A program made the translations under genes and the position numbers. Below are positions 1 through 7,278 of a DNA stretch of 56,691 nucleotides, piece after piece. Origin of the DNA: Solidesulfovibrio magneticus (GTDB lineage: Bacteria > Desulfobacterota > Desulfovibrionia > Desulfovibrionales > Desulfovibrionaceae); contig DLGG01000143.1 in NCBI GenBank assembly GCA_002482565.1, forward strand, positions 1-56,691. Reading direction: 5' to 3'. Position 1 is the first letter of the stretch. Each line of letters opens with the position of its first letter. The notes under the pieces were generated by a model, which saw only the letters and a program-made list of their open reading frames with translations, was not told where the DNA came from and did no database searches.

Positions 1-1
1 G

Positions 2-565
2 GCCGCCCTGGCCGAAGGCCGCGCGCCCGCGGCCATCCTTGGCGAGGAGCTCATCCCGGGCATCATGGATGTGGGCGAGCGCTACGAGCGCAAGGAATTC
101 TTCCTGCCCCAGCTGCTCGTCGCGGCCGAGGCCATGCGTTCCGGCTTCGAGCGCCTGGAACCGCTGTTGGCTGAAACCGCGGGCGCGGAAAAGGCCCGCA
201 TCGTCATGGCCACGGTCGAGGGCGACATCCACGACATCGGCAAGAACATCGTCTGCCTGATGCTCAAAAACCACGGTTTCGAGGTCATAGACCTGGGCAA
301 GGACGTGCCTGCGGCGCGTATCGTCGAGGAAGCGGCCGCGCGCGACGCCGACGTCATCGGCCTGTCGGCGCTGATGACCACGACCATGGTGCGCATGGAG
401 GACACGGTGCGCCTCGTGCGCGAGCGCGGCCTGCGCGCCAAGGTCATGGTCGGCGGGGCCGTGGTCACCGAGGCCTTCGCCAAATCCATCGGCGCGGACG
501 CCCACGCCGCGGACGCCGTGGACGCCGTGCGCCAGGCCAAAACCCTTGTCGGCGTCGTCGCCTAA
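2..565 (+). CDS. metH: Cobalamin-binding C-terminal region of methionine synthase (partial, cut by window edge)
   Basis: The reading frame is open from base 2, so the gene begins outside the window. The visible 187 residues form a helical cap followed by a Rossmann-type B12 domain. The lower cobalt ligand motif DIHDIG (DxHxxG) is at bases 224-241, the SALMTTT loop is near 367 and VGGAVVT near 450. In this family the domain carries cobalamin, which shuttles methyl groups from methyltetrahydrofolate to homocysteine. The protein stops directly after the B12 domain, so the AdoMet-dependent reactivation domain of E. coli MetH is absent, as in shorter MetH forms known from some anaerobes. A corrinoid protein of another methyltransferase is possible, since the catalytic domains are not visible. 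Confidence 0.8.
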   Translation, partial: AALAEGRAPAAILGEELIPGIMDVGERYERKEFFLPQLLVAAEAMRSGFERLEPLLAETAGAEKARIVMATVEGDIHDIGKNIVCLMLKNHGFEVIDLGKDVPAARIVEEAAARDADVIGLSALMTTTMVRMEDTVRLVRERGLRAKVMVGGAVVTEAFAKSIGADAHAADAVDAVRQAKTLVGVVA

Positions 566-656
566 AAAACGCTGGCAAGCGCCGGCCGCTTTGGATTAAA
601 CCGGCTCTGACGGCCGATCGTCCGGCCGCTTGCAACGCAGCGCGGAGGTTTGTTCG

Positions 657-1133
657 TTGCGCAAACGTCTTTTCGCAGTCTTGCTGCTGGCCCTGGCCCT
701 TGCGCCGGCCGGCCGCGCGGCGGCCCAGGATGCGGGCCCCATCCACGGCCAGGCCGTGCTCGACGCCATCGTCGCGGCCCAGGGCAAGGTGGTGGTGGTG
801 GATTTCTTCGCTTCCTGGTGCCGGCCGTGCCTGATGGAGATTCCGGACTTCATCGAGGCCCGTAAGCATTTTCCGGCCGACAAGGTCGTTTTCATCGGCA
901 TTTCTTTGGACCAGGACCAGGGGGAATATGCGCGGTTCGTCAAGCAGACGCCGTTCAATTTCCCGGTCCATCTGGCCGACCCCGACGTGATGGCCGCTTT
1001 CGGCGTCAAAATGATCCCGAAGACCCTCATCTACGACGTCACGGGGCAGCAGGCCGTCAACCACTCCGGCTACATGCCCGGCGAACAGCTCCGGCAGGCT
1101 ATCGACGGCCTGTTGCAGGCGCCGCCGCAATGA
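657..1133 (+). CDS. Exported TlpA/ResA-like thioredoxin-fold protein
   Basis: A 158-residue protein with an N-terminal signal sequence (MRKRLFAVLLLALALAP) ending near AAAQ, so it probably acts in the periplasm. The thioredoxin active site is FFASWCRPC, with the cis-proline region at MIPKT. TlpA/ResA proteins pass electrons to periplasmic disulfides, for example in cytochrome c maturation or stress repair. The TTG at 657 is chosen because GGAGG lies 8 bases upstream and it puts the signal peptide at the N terminus; a TTG at 630 is also in frame. The stop overlaps the next start in ATGA, so the two genes are probably co-translated. The exact partner cannot be read from sequence. Confidence 0.85.
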   Translation: MRKRLFAVLLLALALAPAGRAAAQDAGPIHGQAVLDAIVAAQGKVVVVDFFASWCRPCLMEIPDFIEARKHFPADKVVFIGISLDQDQGEYARFVKQTPFNFPVHLADPDVMAAFGVKMIPKTLIYDVTGQQAVNHSGYMPGEQLRQAIDGLLQAPPQ

Positions 1134-1597
1134 GCGGTCTTTTCATCCGCAAGGCGCGCATCCAGGACGTCAAGCAGATCCACGCGCTGCTCATGCACTG
1201 CGCGAACAAGGAATTCCTGCTGCCGCGCTCGTTCAACCAGCTCTACAGCCACCTGCGCGATTTCTTCGTCCTCGCCGGCCACGACGCGCCGGGCATTCTC
1301 GGCTGCTGCGCCCTGTCCATCACCTGGGACGACATCGCCGAGATCCGCTCCCTGGCCGTGGACGAAAGCGTCCAGAAGCAGGGCTGGGGAGGCAAGCTGG
1401 TCGAGGCCTGCCTGTCCGACGCCGTGACGCTCGGCATCTTCAAGGTCTTCACCCTGACCTACCGGCCGCATTTCTTCGAGCGCCTGGGCTTCGCTCCGGT
1501 GGAGAAGGAGAAGCTGCCCCAGAAGGTCTGGGCCGATTGCATCCATTGCCCCAAGTTTCCGGAGTGCGACGAAAACGCGCTGTTGATGGAAATGTAG
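1130..1597 (+). CDS. argA: Short-form N-acetylglutamate synthase (GNAT acetyltransferase)
   Basis: A 155-residue GNAT-fold protein. The acetyl-CoA-binding loop is at EKVQKQGWG-like sequence (SVQKQGWGGKLVEA), and the C terminus has the cysteine-bearing stretch WADCIHCPKFPECDE, typical of stand-alone N-acetylglutamate synthases that lack the amino-acid-kinase domain. The family makes N-acetylglutamate from glutamate and acetyl-CoA, the first step of arginine synthesis. The start overlaps the stop of the thioredoxin-like gene by 4 bases. No other arginine gene is in the window, so the role rests on family resemblance; an unrelated GNAT acetyltransferase is the alternative. Confidence 0.75.
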   Translation: MSGLFIRKARIQDVKQIHALLMHCANKEFLLPRSFNQLYSHLRDFFVLAGHDAPGILGCCALSITWDDIAEIRSLAVDESVQKQGWGGKLVEACLSDAVTLGIFKVFTLTYRPHFFERLGFAPVEKEKLPQKVWADCIHCPKFPECDENALLMEM

Positions 1598-1606
1598 TCT
1601 GGTCAT

Positions 1607-1635
1607 CGCTTGAAAAGTGATGCACTTTTTGAGCG
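1607..1635. promoter_or_regulatory. Imperfect 13-base inverted repeat in AT-rich leader of hpt
   Basis: The arms CGCTTGAAAAGTG and CACTTTTTGAGCG flank a 3-base ATG loop, with two mismatches. They sit 10 bases after the acetyltransferase stop and about 110 bases before hpt, and an A-rich stretch follows rather than a T-run. It could be an operator or a weak terminator; the sequence does not decide. Confidence 0.35.
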
Positions 1636-1745
1636 GAAAAATAAAAATTCGATACGGCGTTCCGGAAATCCGCAGGCGCGGGTTTCGGGAACGCGGTGAA
1701 AGGGCGGCCCGGCAGCGGCCGCCGCGATCCGAATTGCGGGGAACC

Positions 1746-2279
1746 ATGGCGGATACGTTGCGCGAAGTGTTCGGGGAGGCGGTCGTGGCCGCCCGCGTGG
1801 CCGAGTTGGGCCGCGAGATATCGGCCCATTACGCCGCCGTCGGGGTCGCTGACGGCGAGGTGGTCATGGTCGGCGTGCTCAAGGGCGCGCTGCCGTTCAT
1901 GGCCGACCTGCTGCGGGCCCTGGATTTCTGTCCGACGCTCGATTTCGTGCGCGTGGCCAGCTACGGCGCGGGCACCTCGCCCGGCGCGCTGCGCTTTCTC
2001 ATGGACCTCGAAACCGACATCGCCGGCCGCCACGTCCTCGTGGTCGAGGACATCGTGGACACCGGCCGTTCCCTGGCCTATCTTCTTGGCATGCTTCAGG
2101 AACGTTCCCCGGCCAGCCTCAAGGTCTGTTCGCTGCTCGACAAGGCCTACCGCCGCGAGGCCGACGTGGCCGTGGACTTCGTGGGCTTCGCGGCGCCGCC
2201 CGTGTTCCTGGTCGGCTACGGCATGGACGCGGGGGAGCGGCTGCGGCGTCTGCGCGGCGTGTACGAACTGGTGCACTAG
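1746..2279 (+). CDS. hpt: Hypoxanthine phosphoribosyltransferase
   Basis: A 177-residue type I phosphoribosyltransferase that salvages hypoxanthine and guanine to IMP and GMP using PRPP. The PRPP-binding loop VVEDIVDTGRS lies near residues 98-108. An earlier VGVLKGALPF segment matches the pyrophosphate loop, and the C terminus FLVGYGMD matches the family's purine-binding end. Length fits bacterial Hpt. The ATG at 1746 follows a GCGGGGA ribosome site; an in-frame extension back to 1617 would add about 43 residues with no family similarity and cross the upstream inverted repeat. The next gene starts 62 bases downstream. Confidence 0.9.
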   Translation: MADTLREVFGEAVVAARVAELGREISAHYAAVGVADGEVVMVGVLKGALPFMADLLRALDFCPTLDFVRVASYGAGTSPGALRFLMDLETDIAGRHVLVVEDIVDTGRSLAYLLGMLQERSPASLKVCSLLDKAYRREADVAVDFVGFAAPPVFLVGYGMDAGERLRRLRGVYELVH

Positions 2280-2341
2280 AAAGCGGTCCCGAATTTGCAT
2301 GACGGTTGCAAAAAAACGCAACCGACAGTGGGAAAAGCGCC

Positions 2342-3388
2342 ATGATTGTTGCCTGCCCGAATTGCCAGTCCAAGTTCAGCCTGCCTGACGACAAGATCGG
2401 AGCCTCCGGGGCCAAGCTGCGTTGCGGCAAATGCCGCCACGTGTTCCACGTCGATCCGCCGGCCGCCCCCGGGATTGCGGACGCCGGGGGGCTTGCGGAC
2501 TTCGATTTCCCCGACGACCTCGCGCCCACGCCACCGGGACGCCAGGAACGGCCCGCCGCGCCGCCCGCCGCCGAAACGGCCAAAGCCGCCATGCCCGACG
2601 ACGACGTGCCGCCGGACCTGTTCCATTCGGAAACCTACGAAGGCAAGGACGACGACGACGCGGTGGACGACGGTCCGGTCAAGCCGGGCTTCAGCCTCGA
2701 CGACGTGGCCAACATGTCCCTGCCCGGCAGTTCGGTGTCAAAAGAACGACGCAAGCGCATCGCCATCATCATGGGCGCGGTGCTGCTCATCGTCGCGGCG
2801 ACCATCGCCGCCGTGTATTTCCTGAACCTCTGGCCCGGCAGGAAGGCGGCCAAGGATGCCGCGCAGCCGCCCGCGGCCACGGCCCCGGCCACGACGGGAC
2901 AGCCCGCGGCGGAAAAGGCCGCCCCGGAAAAGCCGGCCGCGGGAAAGCCCGCGCCCGCCGCCGACGCCGCGAAAAAGCCCGAGGAGACGGCCAAGGTCAA
3001 GGACATCATGCTGCAAAACGTTCGACAATATTACGTTTCCAACGAAAAGGCCGGCCAGCTGTTCGTCATCGAGGGCAAGGCCGTCAACAATTTCAAGACG
3101 CCCAAGGAAATGCTCAAGCTCGAAGCCAGTCTGTTCGATGAGAAGGGCGGCACCCTGGTTTCCAAGGAAGAGCTGGCCGGCAACACCGTGTCGCTTTTCC
3201 AGCTCCAGGTCATGACCCGCGACGAGCTCAAAAACGCCCTGGCCTCCCAGGTCGGCGTGCTCACCAACAACACCAACATCGCTCCGGCCGGTGAAGTGCC
3301 CTTCATGATGGTCTTTTTCGATCCGCCCGAAGCGGTCAAGGAATTCGGCGTCAAGGTCGTGGACGCCAAGGACCCGCCCCGGCAGTAG
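2342..3388 (+). CDS. Zinc-ribbon (MJ0042-type) membrane protein with DUF3426-like C terminus
   Basis: A 348-residue protein. Residues 1-35 hold a finger with CPNC and CGKC pairs, the MJ0042-type zinc ribbon. An acidic, proline-rich cytoplasmic stretch follows, then one membrane helix near residues 138-160 (IIMGAVLLIVAATIAAVYF), a long Ala/Pro/Lys linker and a C-terminal domain resembling DUF3426. The predicted topology is a cytoplasmic finger and an extracytoplasmic C-terminal domain. The function of this architecture is not known to me. The ATG at 2342 puts the finger at the N terminus as usual. Its stop is one base from the radA start, so the two are co-transcribed. Confidence 0.75.
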   Translation: MIVACPNCQSKFSLPDDKIGASGAKLRCGKCRHVFHVDPPAAPGIADAGGLADFDFPDDLAPTPPGRQERPAAPPAAETAKAAMPDDDVPPDLFHSETYEGKDDDDAVDDGPVKPGFSLDDVANMSLPGSSVSKERRKRIAIIMGAVLLIVAATIAAVYFLNLWPGRKAAKDAAQPPAATAPATTGQPAAEKAAPEKPAAGKPAPAADAAKKPEETAKVKDIMLQNVRQYYVSNEKAGQLFVIEGKAVNNFKTPKEMLKLEASLFDEKGGTLVSKEELAGNTVSLFQLQVMTRDELKNALASQVGVLTNNTNIAPAGEVPFMMVFFDPPEAVKEFGVKVVDAKDPPRQ

Positions 3389-3389
3389 G

Positions 3390-4727
3390 ATGGCGGCCAA
3401 GACCAAGCGCACGTTCGTCTGCGCCGAATGCGGCGGAACCTCGCCCACCTGGCGGGGCCAGTGCCCCCGCTGCGGGGCCTGGAACACCCTGGCCGAAAAG
3501 CTCGGCGGGATAGCCCGAATCCCCGGCCCGGACGGTTCGCCGTCCGGGCTTCCCATTGTGCTGGGCGACCATCCCGGCGCGGATTTCAAACCGTTTCCCA
3601 CCGGCATCGACGGTCTGGACCGGGTGCTCGGCGGAGGACTGACCCCGGGCGGAGCCGTGCTCCTGGGCGGCGAGCCCGGCATCGGCAAATCGACCCTGCT
3701 GCTCCAGTTGGCCGGCCTTGCCGCCGCCGCCGGACGTCGCGTGGTTTACGTCTCGGGCGAGGAGTCCCTGCCCCAGCTCAAGTCCCGGGCCGAGCGCCTG
3801 GGCGTGCTCCACGACGGCCTGCTGGCCGCCTCCACCACCGACGCCGGCGCGGCCGTGGACATCCTGGGCGCTGCTCCTGCCCCGGACCTCGTCATCCTCG
3901 ATTCCGTTCAGACCATGCACGCCGCCGGGGTCGAAGGCCCATCCGGCTCGGTCTCCCAGGTGCGGGCCGTGGCCGCCGCCTGCGTGGAAGCGGCCAAGCG
4001 CGGCGACGCCTGTCTGATCCTGGTCGGCCACGTCACCAAGGACGGCCAGATCGCCGGCCCCAAGCTCCTGGAGCACATGGTCGACACGGTGCTCTACCTC
4101 GAAGGCGAGCGCCGCCACCTCTTTCGCATCCTGCGGGTGCTCAAAAACCGCTACGGCCCCACAGACGAACTGCTGGTCATGGAAATGCGCGAGGCGGGCC
4201 TGAACGAAGTGCCCGATCCCTCGACGTTTTTCCTCGGCGACCGGGACCCGGCCGTGTCCGGCTCGGCCGTGGTCATGGCCATGGAAGGACGCCGGCCCTT
4301 TGCCGTGGAAGTCCAGGCTCTTGCCGCCAAGTCCTTTCTCTCCATGCCGCGCCGGGCGGCCCTTGGCCTCGACGTCGGCCGGCTCCACCTGCTGCTGGCC
4401 GTGCTCGAAAAACGCCTGCGCTTAAACCTCGGCCAGACCGACATCTACGCCAAGATCGGCGGCGGCCTCAAGATCGCCGACCCGGGCCTGGACCTCGGTA
4501 TCGCCGCCGCCGTCCTGTCCTCCTTCTACGACCGCCCCTTGCCGGCCGGCGCGGTCTTCTGGGGCGAAGTCGACCTGTCCGGCCGCATCCGGCCGGCCGC
4601 CGCCCACGATACCCGCCTCAAACAGGCCGAACGCCTGGGCTACGGCCCCATCATCAGCCCAGACAGCGGCAAAGGCCGCCCCAAAGCCGACAACCTCGGC
4701 GACCTGGCTCGGTTGCTTTTTTCGTAG
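3390..4727 (+). CDS. radA: DNA repair protein RadA (Sms)
   Basis: A 445-residue RecA-like ATPase that promotes branch migration in recombinational repair. All family parts are visible: an N-terminal four-cysteine zinc finger (CAEC and CPRC), Walker A GGEPGIGKST near residues 93-102, Walker B LVILDS, the RadA-specific KNRYGP motif near residue 252, and a Lon-protease-like C-terminal domain. Length is normal. The gene starts one base after the preceding stop. A copy of the dispersed hairpin repeat begins 12 bases after its stop. Confidence 0.97.
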   Translation: MAAKTKRTFVCAECGGTSPTWRGQCPRCGAWNTLAEKLGGIARIPGPDGSPSGLPIVLGDHPGADFKPFPTGIDGLDRVLGGGLTPGGAVLLGGEPGIGKSTLLLQLAGLAAAAGRRVVYVSGEESLPQLKSRAERLGVLHDGLLAASTTDAGAAVDILGAAPAPDLVILDSVQTMHAAGVEGPSGSVSQVRAVAAACVEAAKRGDACLILVGHVTKDGQIAGPKLLEHMVDTVLYLEGERRHLFRILRVLKNRYGPTDELLVMEMREAGLNEVPDPSTFFLGDRDPAVSGSAVVMAMEGRRPFAVEVQALAAKSFLSMPRRAALGLDVGRLHLLLAVLEKRLRLNLGQTDIYAKIGGGLKIADPGLDLGIAAAVLSSFYDRPLPAGAVFWGEVDLSGRIRPAAAHDTRLKQAERLGYGPIISPDSGKGRPKADNLGDLARLLFS

Positions 4728-4738
4728 GCAAGAGGGGG

Positions 4739-4780
4739 GATGCCTCCGGCGGCTGGGGGCCTGAGGCCCCCAGACCCCCC
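4739..4780 (+). repeat. Dispersed intergenic hairpin repeat, copy 1
   Basis: Begins GATGCCTCCGGCGGC, followed by the hairpin CTGGGGGCC-TGA-GGCCCCCAG and a run of six C. A purine-rich tract precedes it and GGGTAAAGGGGG follows. It lies between the convergent ends of radA and the spermidine-synthase-like gene, oriented with radA. Confidence 0.9.
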
Positions 4781-4837
4781 AATAGGGTAAAGGGGGAGAC
4801 GGGTGCTGTGGGAATGTTTGAACTTGCCGCAGCGCAG

Positions 4838-6316
4838 TTAGTCGTCGCCAAGCGTCATGGCGCACAGCCATTCCACCGGCGCGAATTCATCCGTCAACAT
4901 GAGGCCCCCGGCCAGGGAGGCCGCTTCCTGTCGCCGGCCGAGAAACCGGCGCAACTCGTCGCTGTGGCCTTCGGGCAGGGGGCCGGGCCGGTTGCGGGCC
5001 ACGAGCATCACGTTCTGAGCCGCCTGGGGCGACTCGGGGCTGCCCAGGGGGTATAGCCCGACATCCGGGAAGACCGAGGCGAAGGTGGCGGCCAGGGAGG
5101 CGATAAACCGGCCGCCGTCGCCGGCCGCCGGGCCGATGGCGTTGACGATGACCGCGCCGTCCGGGGCCAAGAGCGCCTGGTAGCGCCGGGCCGCCTCGGC
5201 CGTCACCAGATGAAACGGCGGGGCGTAGTCCGTGCCGAAAGCGTCGAGATAGATCAGATCGTAGGGGCCGCCGTCGCGGTTGACGAACATCCGCGCGTCC
5301 TCGTGAACGATGGTCAATCCCGGCCGGGGTGTGAGCCCGAAATGCTTCGCGGCCAGGGACGTGACGCCCGGATCGAGTTCCACCACGGTGACCGAGGCCT
5401 CGGGTCGGTTGTCGAGAAAGTGGCGGGGGAAGCTGTAGGCCCCGCCGCCGATGACCAGCGCCTTGGCGTCGGCCGGGGCCATGTCCAGGCCGATGGTGAA
5501 AAAACGGGTGTAGCTCAGCGCCAGCTCGCCCGGCGCGTCCGGGAACATGGCCGACTGGAACCGCGACGGCCCGGTGGTCATGACCCGGATGGGCCGGGTC
5601 GAGACCGGGTCCAGGCCCTGATAGACCAACACCCGGCCGTAAGGCGTGTCCACGTCATGGATGCCGGCCTCGGCCAAAAGGGCGTCTTGGGCGTAAAGCC
5701 ACAACCCGGCCAGGGCAATGAGCCCGGCCACGGCCGCCTTGGCCTTGATCTCGGTGCGGCTGGCGGCCAGGGAGACGACGACAAGAAAGCCGGCCGTGAC
5801 CAGCAGGATGGTGGTGGAGCCCAGGGCGGCGACGAGGATAAAGCCGGCGGCGAAGGTGCCGACGATGCTGCCGCAGGTGGACAGGGCATAGAGCCGGCCA
5901 GCGGTTTTGCCGGCATTGGCCGTCTGGTCGAGGCTCAGGCGAACGGCAAAGGGCGAAACCATGCCGAGAAGCCCGGCCGCTGGGGCGAAAAGGAGCAGGG
6001 TGGCGGCGATGACGCCAAAGCGCGGCCCAAGGCCGCGGGTGACCAGGAAATCAAGGAGCAGGGCCTTGGTGGCGGCCGTGGCGGCGGTAAAAAGCGCGGC
6101 CAGGAGGATGATCCGGGCAAGTCGCCTGGGGTCCGGCCGGCGGTCGGCGAGCTTGCCGCCCTGCCAGTAGCCCAGGGCCAGGGCGGCCATGACCACACCG
6201 ATAAGCCCGGTCCAGACCACGATGGAGGTGCCCAGAAACGGGGCCAGAATGCGCGCCCCGACGATCTCCAGCACCATCACCGCCGCGCCGCAGGAAAACA
6301 CCGTAAATGCCAACAT
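4838..6316 (-). CDS. Membrane-fused spermidine synthase-like protein
   Basis: A 492-residue protein. Roughly the first 210 residues contain about seven hydrophobic helices, starting MLAFTVFSCGAAVMVLEIVG. The rest is a class I aminopropyltransferase/methyltransferase fold with the nucleotide loop VIGGGAYSFPRHF, the acidic VVELDPGV strand end, and YDLIYLDAFG. It matches fused MFS/spermidine-synthase proteins, anchored in the inner membrane. Such proteins are often named SpeE, but substrate and activity are largely untested, and no S-adenosylmethionine decarboxylase gene is nearby. It is divergent from the carbonic anhydrase gene. Confidence 0.8.
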   Translation of the reverse strand: MLAFTVFSCGAAVMVLEIVGARILAPFLGTSIVVWTGLIGVVMAALALGYWQGGKLADRRPDPRRLARIILLAALFTAATAATKALLLDFLVTRGLGPRFGVIAATLLLFAPAAGLLGMVSPFAVRLSLDQTANAGKTAGRLYALSTCGSIVGTFAAGFILVAALGSTTILLVTAGFLVVVSLAASRTEIKAKAAVAGLIALAGLWLYAQDALLAEAGIHDVDTPYGRVLVYQGLDPVSTRPIRVMTTGPSRFQSAMFPDAPGELALSYTRFFTIGLDMAPADAKALVIGGGAYSFPRHFLDNRPEASVTVVELDPGVTSLAAKHFGLTPRPGLTIVHEDARMFVNRDGGPYDLIYLDAFGTDYAPPFHLVTAEAARRYQALLAPDGAVIVNAIGPAAGDGGRFIASLAATFASVFPDVGLYPLGSPESPQAAQNVMLVARNRPGPLPEGHSDELRRFLGRRQEAASLAGGLMLTDEFAPVEWLCAMTLGDD

Positions 6317-6410
6317 GCCTGCTCCGTCACACGTTTCGCAATTGCCGCCGCCGGTTACGCGTACAGATAGCCGGCCGCCCCCAAGTCCGTAAAGGGGGCG
6401 TGGAATGTTT

Positions 6411-6440
6411 TTGACCGAGACTGTCGTTCTTTGCTAGAGA
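6411..6440 (+). promoter_or_regulatory. Candidate sigma-70 promoter of the carbonic anhydrase gene
   Basis: TTGACC (6411-6416), an 18-base spacer and TAGAGA (6435-6440) preceded by TG as an extended -10. It lies in an AT-richer part of the divergent intergenic region, 41 bases before the start codon. Confidence 0.45.
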
Positions 6441-6480
6441 TAAGGACTCACTATTTTACCCAGGCAGGAAGGAGCAGCTT

Positions 6481-7194
6481 ATGAAACGGTTCGTTACGGC
6501 GTTCGCGGGAGCGGTCATCACCATTTCCATGGCAGGGGCGGCCATGGCTTTTTCCGGTGGAGCAGGCATCTCCGCCGATGAGGCGTTGGCCCGGCTCAAG
6601 GAAGGCAACACCCGCTATGTGGCCGGCGCGGCCGTGACCCCGCGCCAGGATGCGGCCCGGCGGCATGAAACCGCCACCGGCGGCCAGCATCCCTTTGTCT
6701 CGGTGCTGTCCTGCGCCGATTCCCGCGTGCCCGTGGAAACCGTCTTCGACCAGGGCATCGGCGACGTGTTCGTGATCCGCGTGGCCGGCAACGTGGCCAA
6801 CACCGATGAGATCGGCACTATCGAATACGGGACCGAACACCTGGGCACCCCTCTGGTGGTGGTCCTGGCCCACACCAAGTGCGGCGCGGTCACGGCCGTG
6901 GTCAAGGGCGAGCACGTCACCGAAAACATCGGCAAGCTCGTGGCCCCCATCGTGCCGGCCGTGGCCTCGGTGAAAAGCCGCTTCGCCACGGATGATTTGA
7001 ACGAGCTCATCAACCGTTCCATCGAGGCCAACATGTGGCAGGCCATCGCCGACATGTACGCCAAGAGCCCCTTGCTCAAGAAGATGGCCGCCGACGGCAA
7101 GATCAAGGTCGTGGGCGCGCTCTACGACATCGATTCCGGCGATGTCCATTGGTTTGGCGAGCATCCGTCCAACGCCAACCTGCTCGGCAAGTAA
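6481..7194 (+). CDS. Exported beta-class carbonic anhydrase
   Basis: A 237-residue protein that interconverts CO2 and bicarbonate. The beta-class zinc site is complete: CADSR gives C78, D80 and R82, and HTKC gives H131 and C134. The first 23 residues (positive MKRF, hydrophobic core, AMAF) are a signal peptide, so it probably acts in the periplasm; most bacterial beta-class enzymes are cytoplasmic. AGGAAGGAG lies upstream of the ATG. A strong terminator follows, so it is probably a single-gene unit with its own promoter. The segment between the zinc ligands and the C terminus has family-like length. Confidence 0.9.
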   Translation: MKRFVTAFAGAVITISMAGAAMAFSGGAGISADEALARLKEGNTRYVAGAAVTPRQDAARRHETATGGQHPFVSVLSCADSRVPVETVFDQGIGDVFVIRVAGNVANTDEIGTIEYGTEHLGTPLVVVLAHTKCGAVTAVVKGEHVTENIGKLVAPIVPAVASVKSRFATDDLNELINRSIEANMWQAIADMYAKSPLLKKMAADGKIKVVGALYDIDSGDVHWFGEHPSNANLLGK

Positions 7195-7212
7195 CCGTCC
7201 CGACGGTGTTTC

Positions 7213-7243
7213 AGGCGGCTTCTTCGGGGGCCGCCTTTTTTTT
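7213..7243 (+). terminator. Rho-independent terminator after carbonic anhydrase gene
   Basis: AGGCGGC (7213-7219) pairs with GCCGCCT (7230-7236) across a 10-base loop, followed by a T-run to 7243. Confidence 0.85.
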
Positions 7244-7278
7244 GGACTTTTGGGCAAAACCCCGGTAGGCCCAACCCC

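Noticed and set aside
2276..2626. Minus-strand frame opposite the zinc-ribbon gene
   Set aside because: Its composition is that of a shadow frame and it has no start site or motif.
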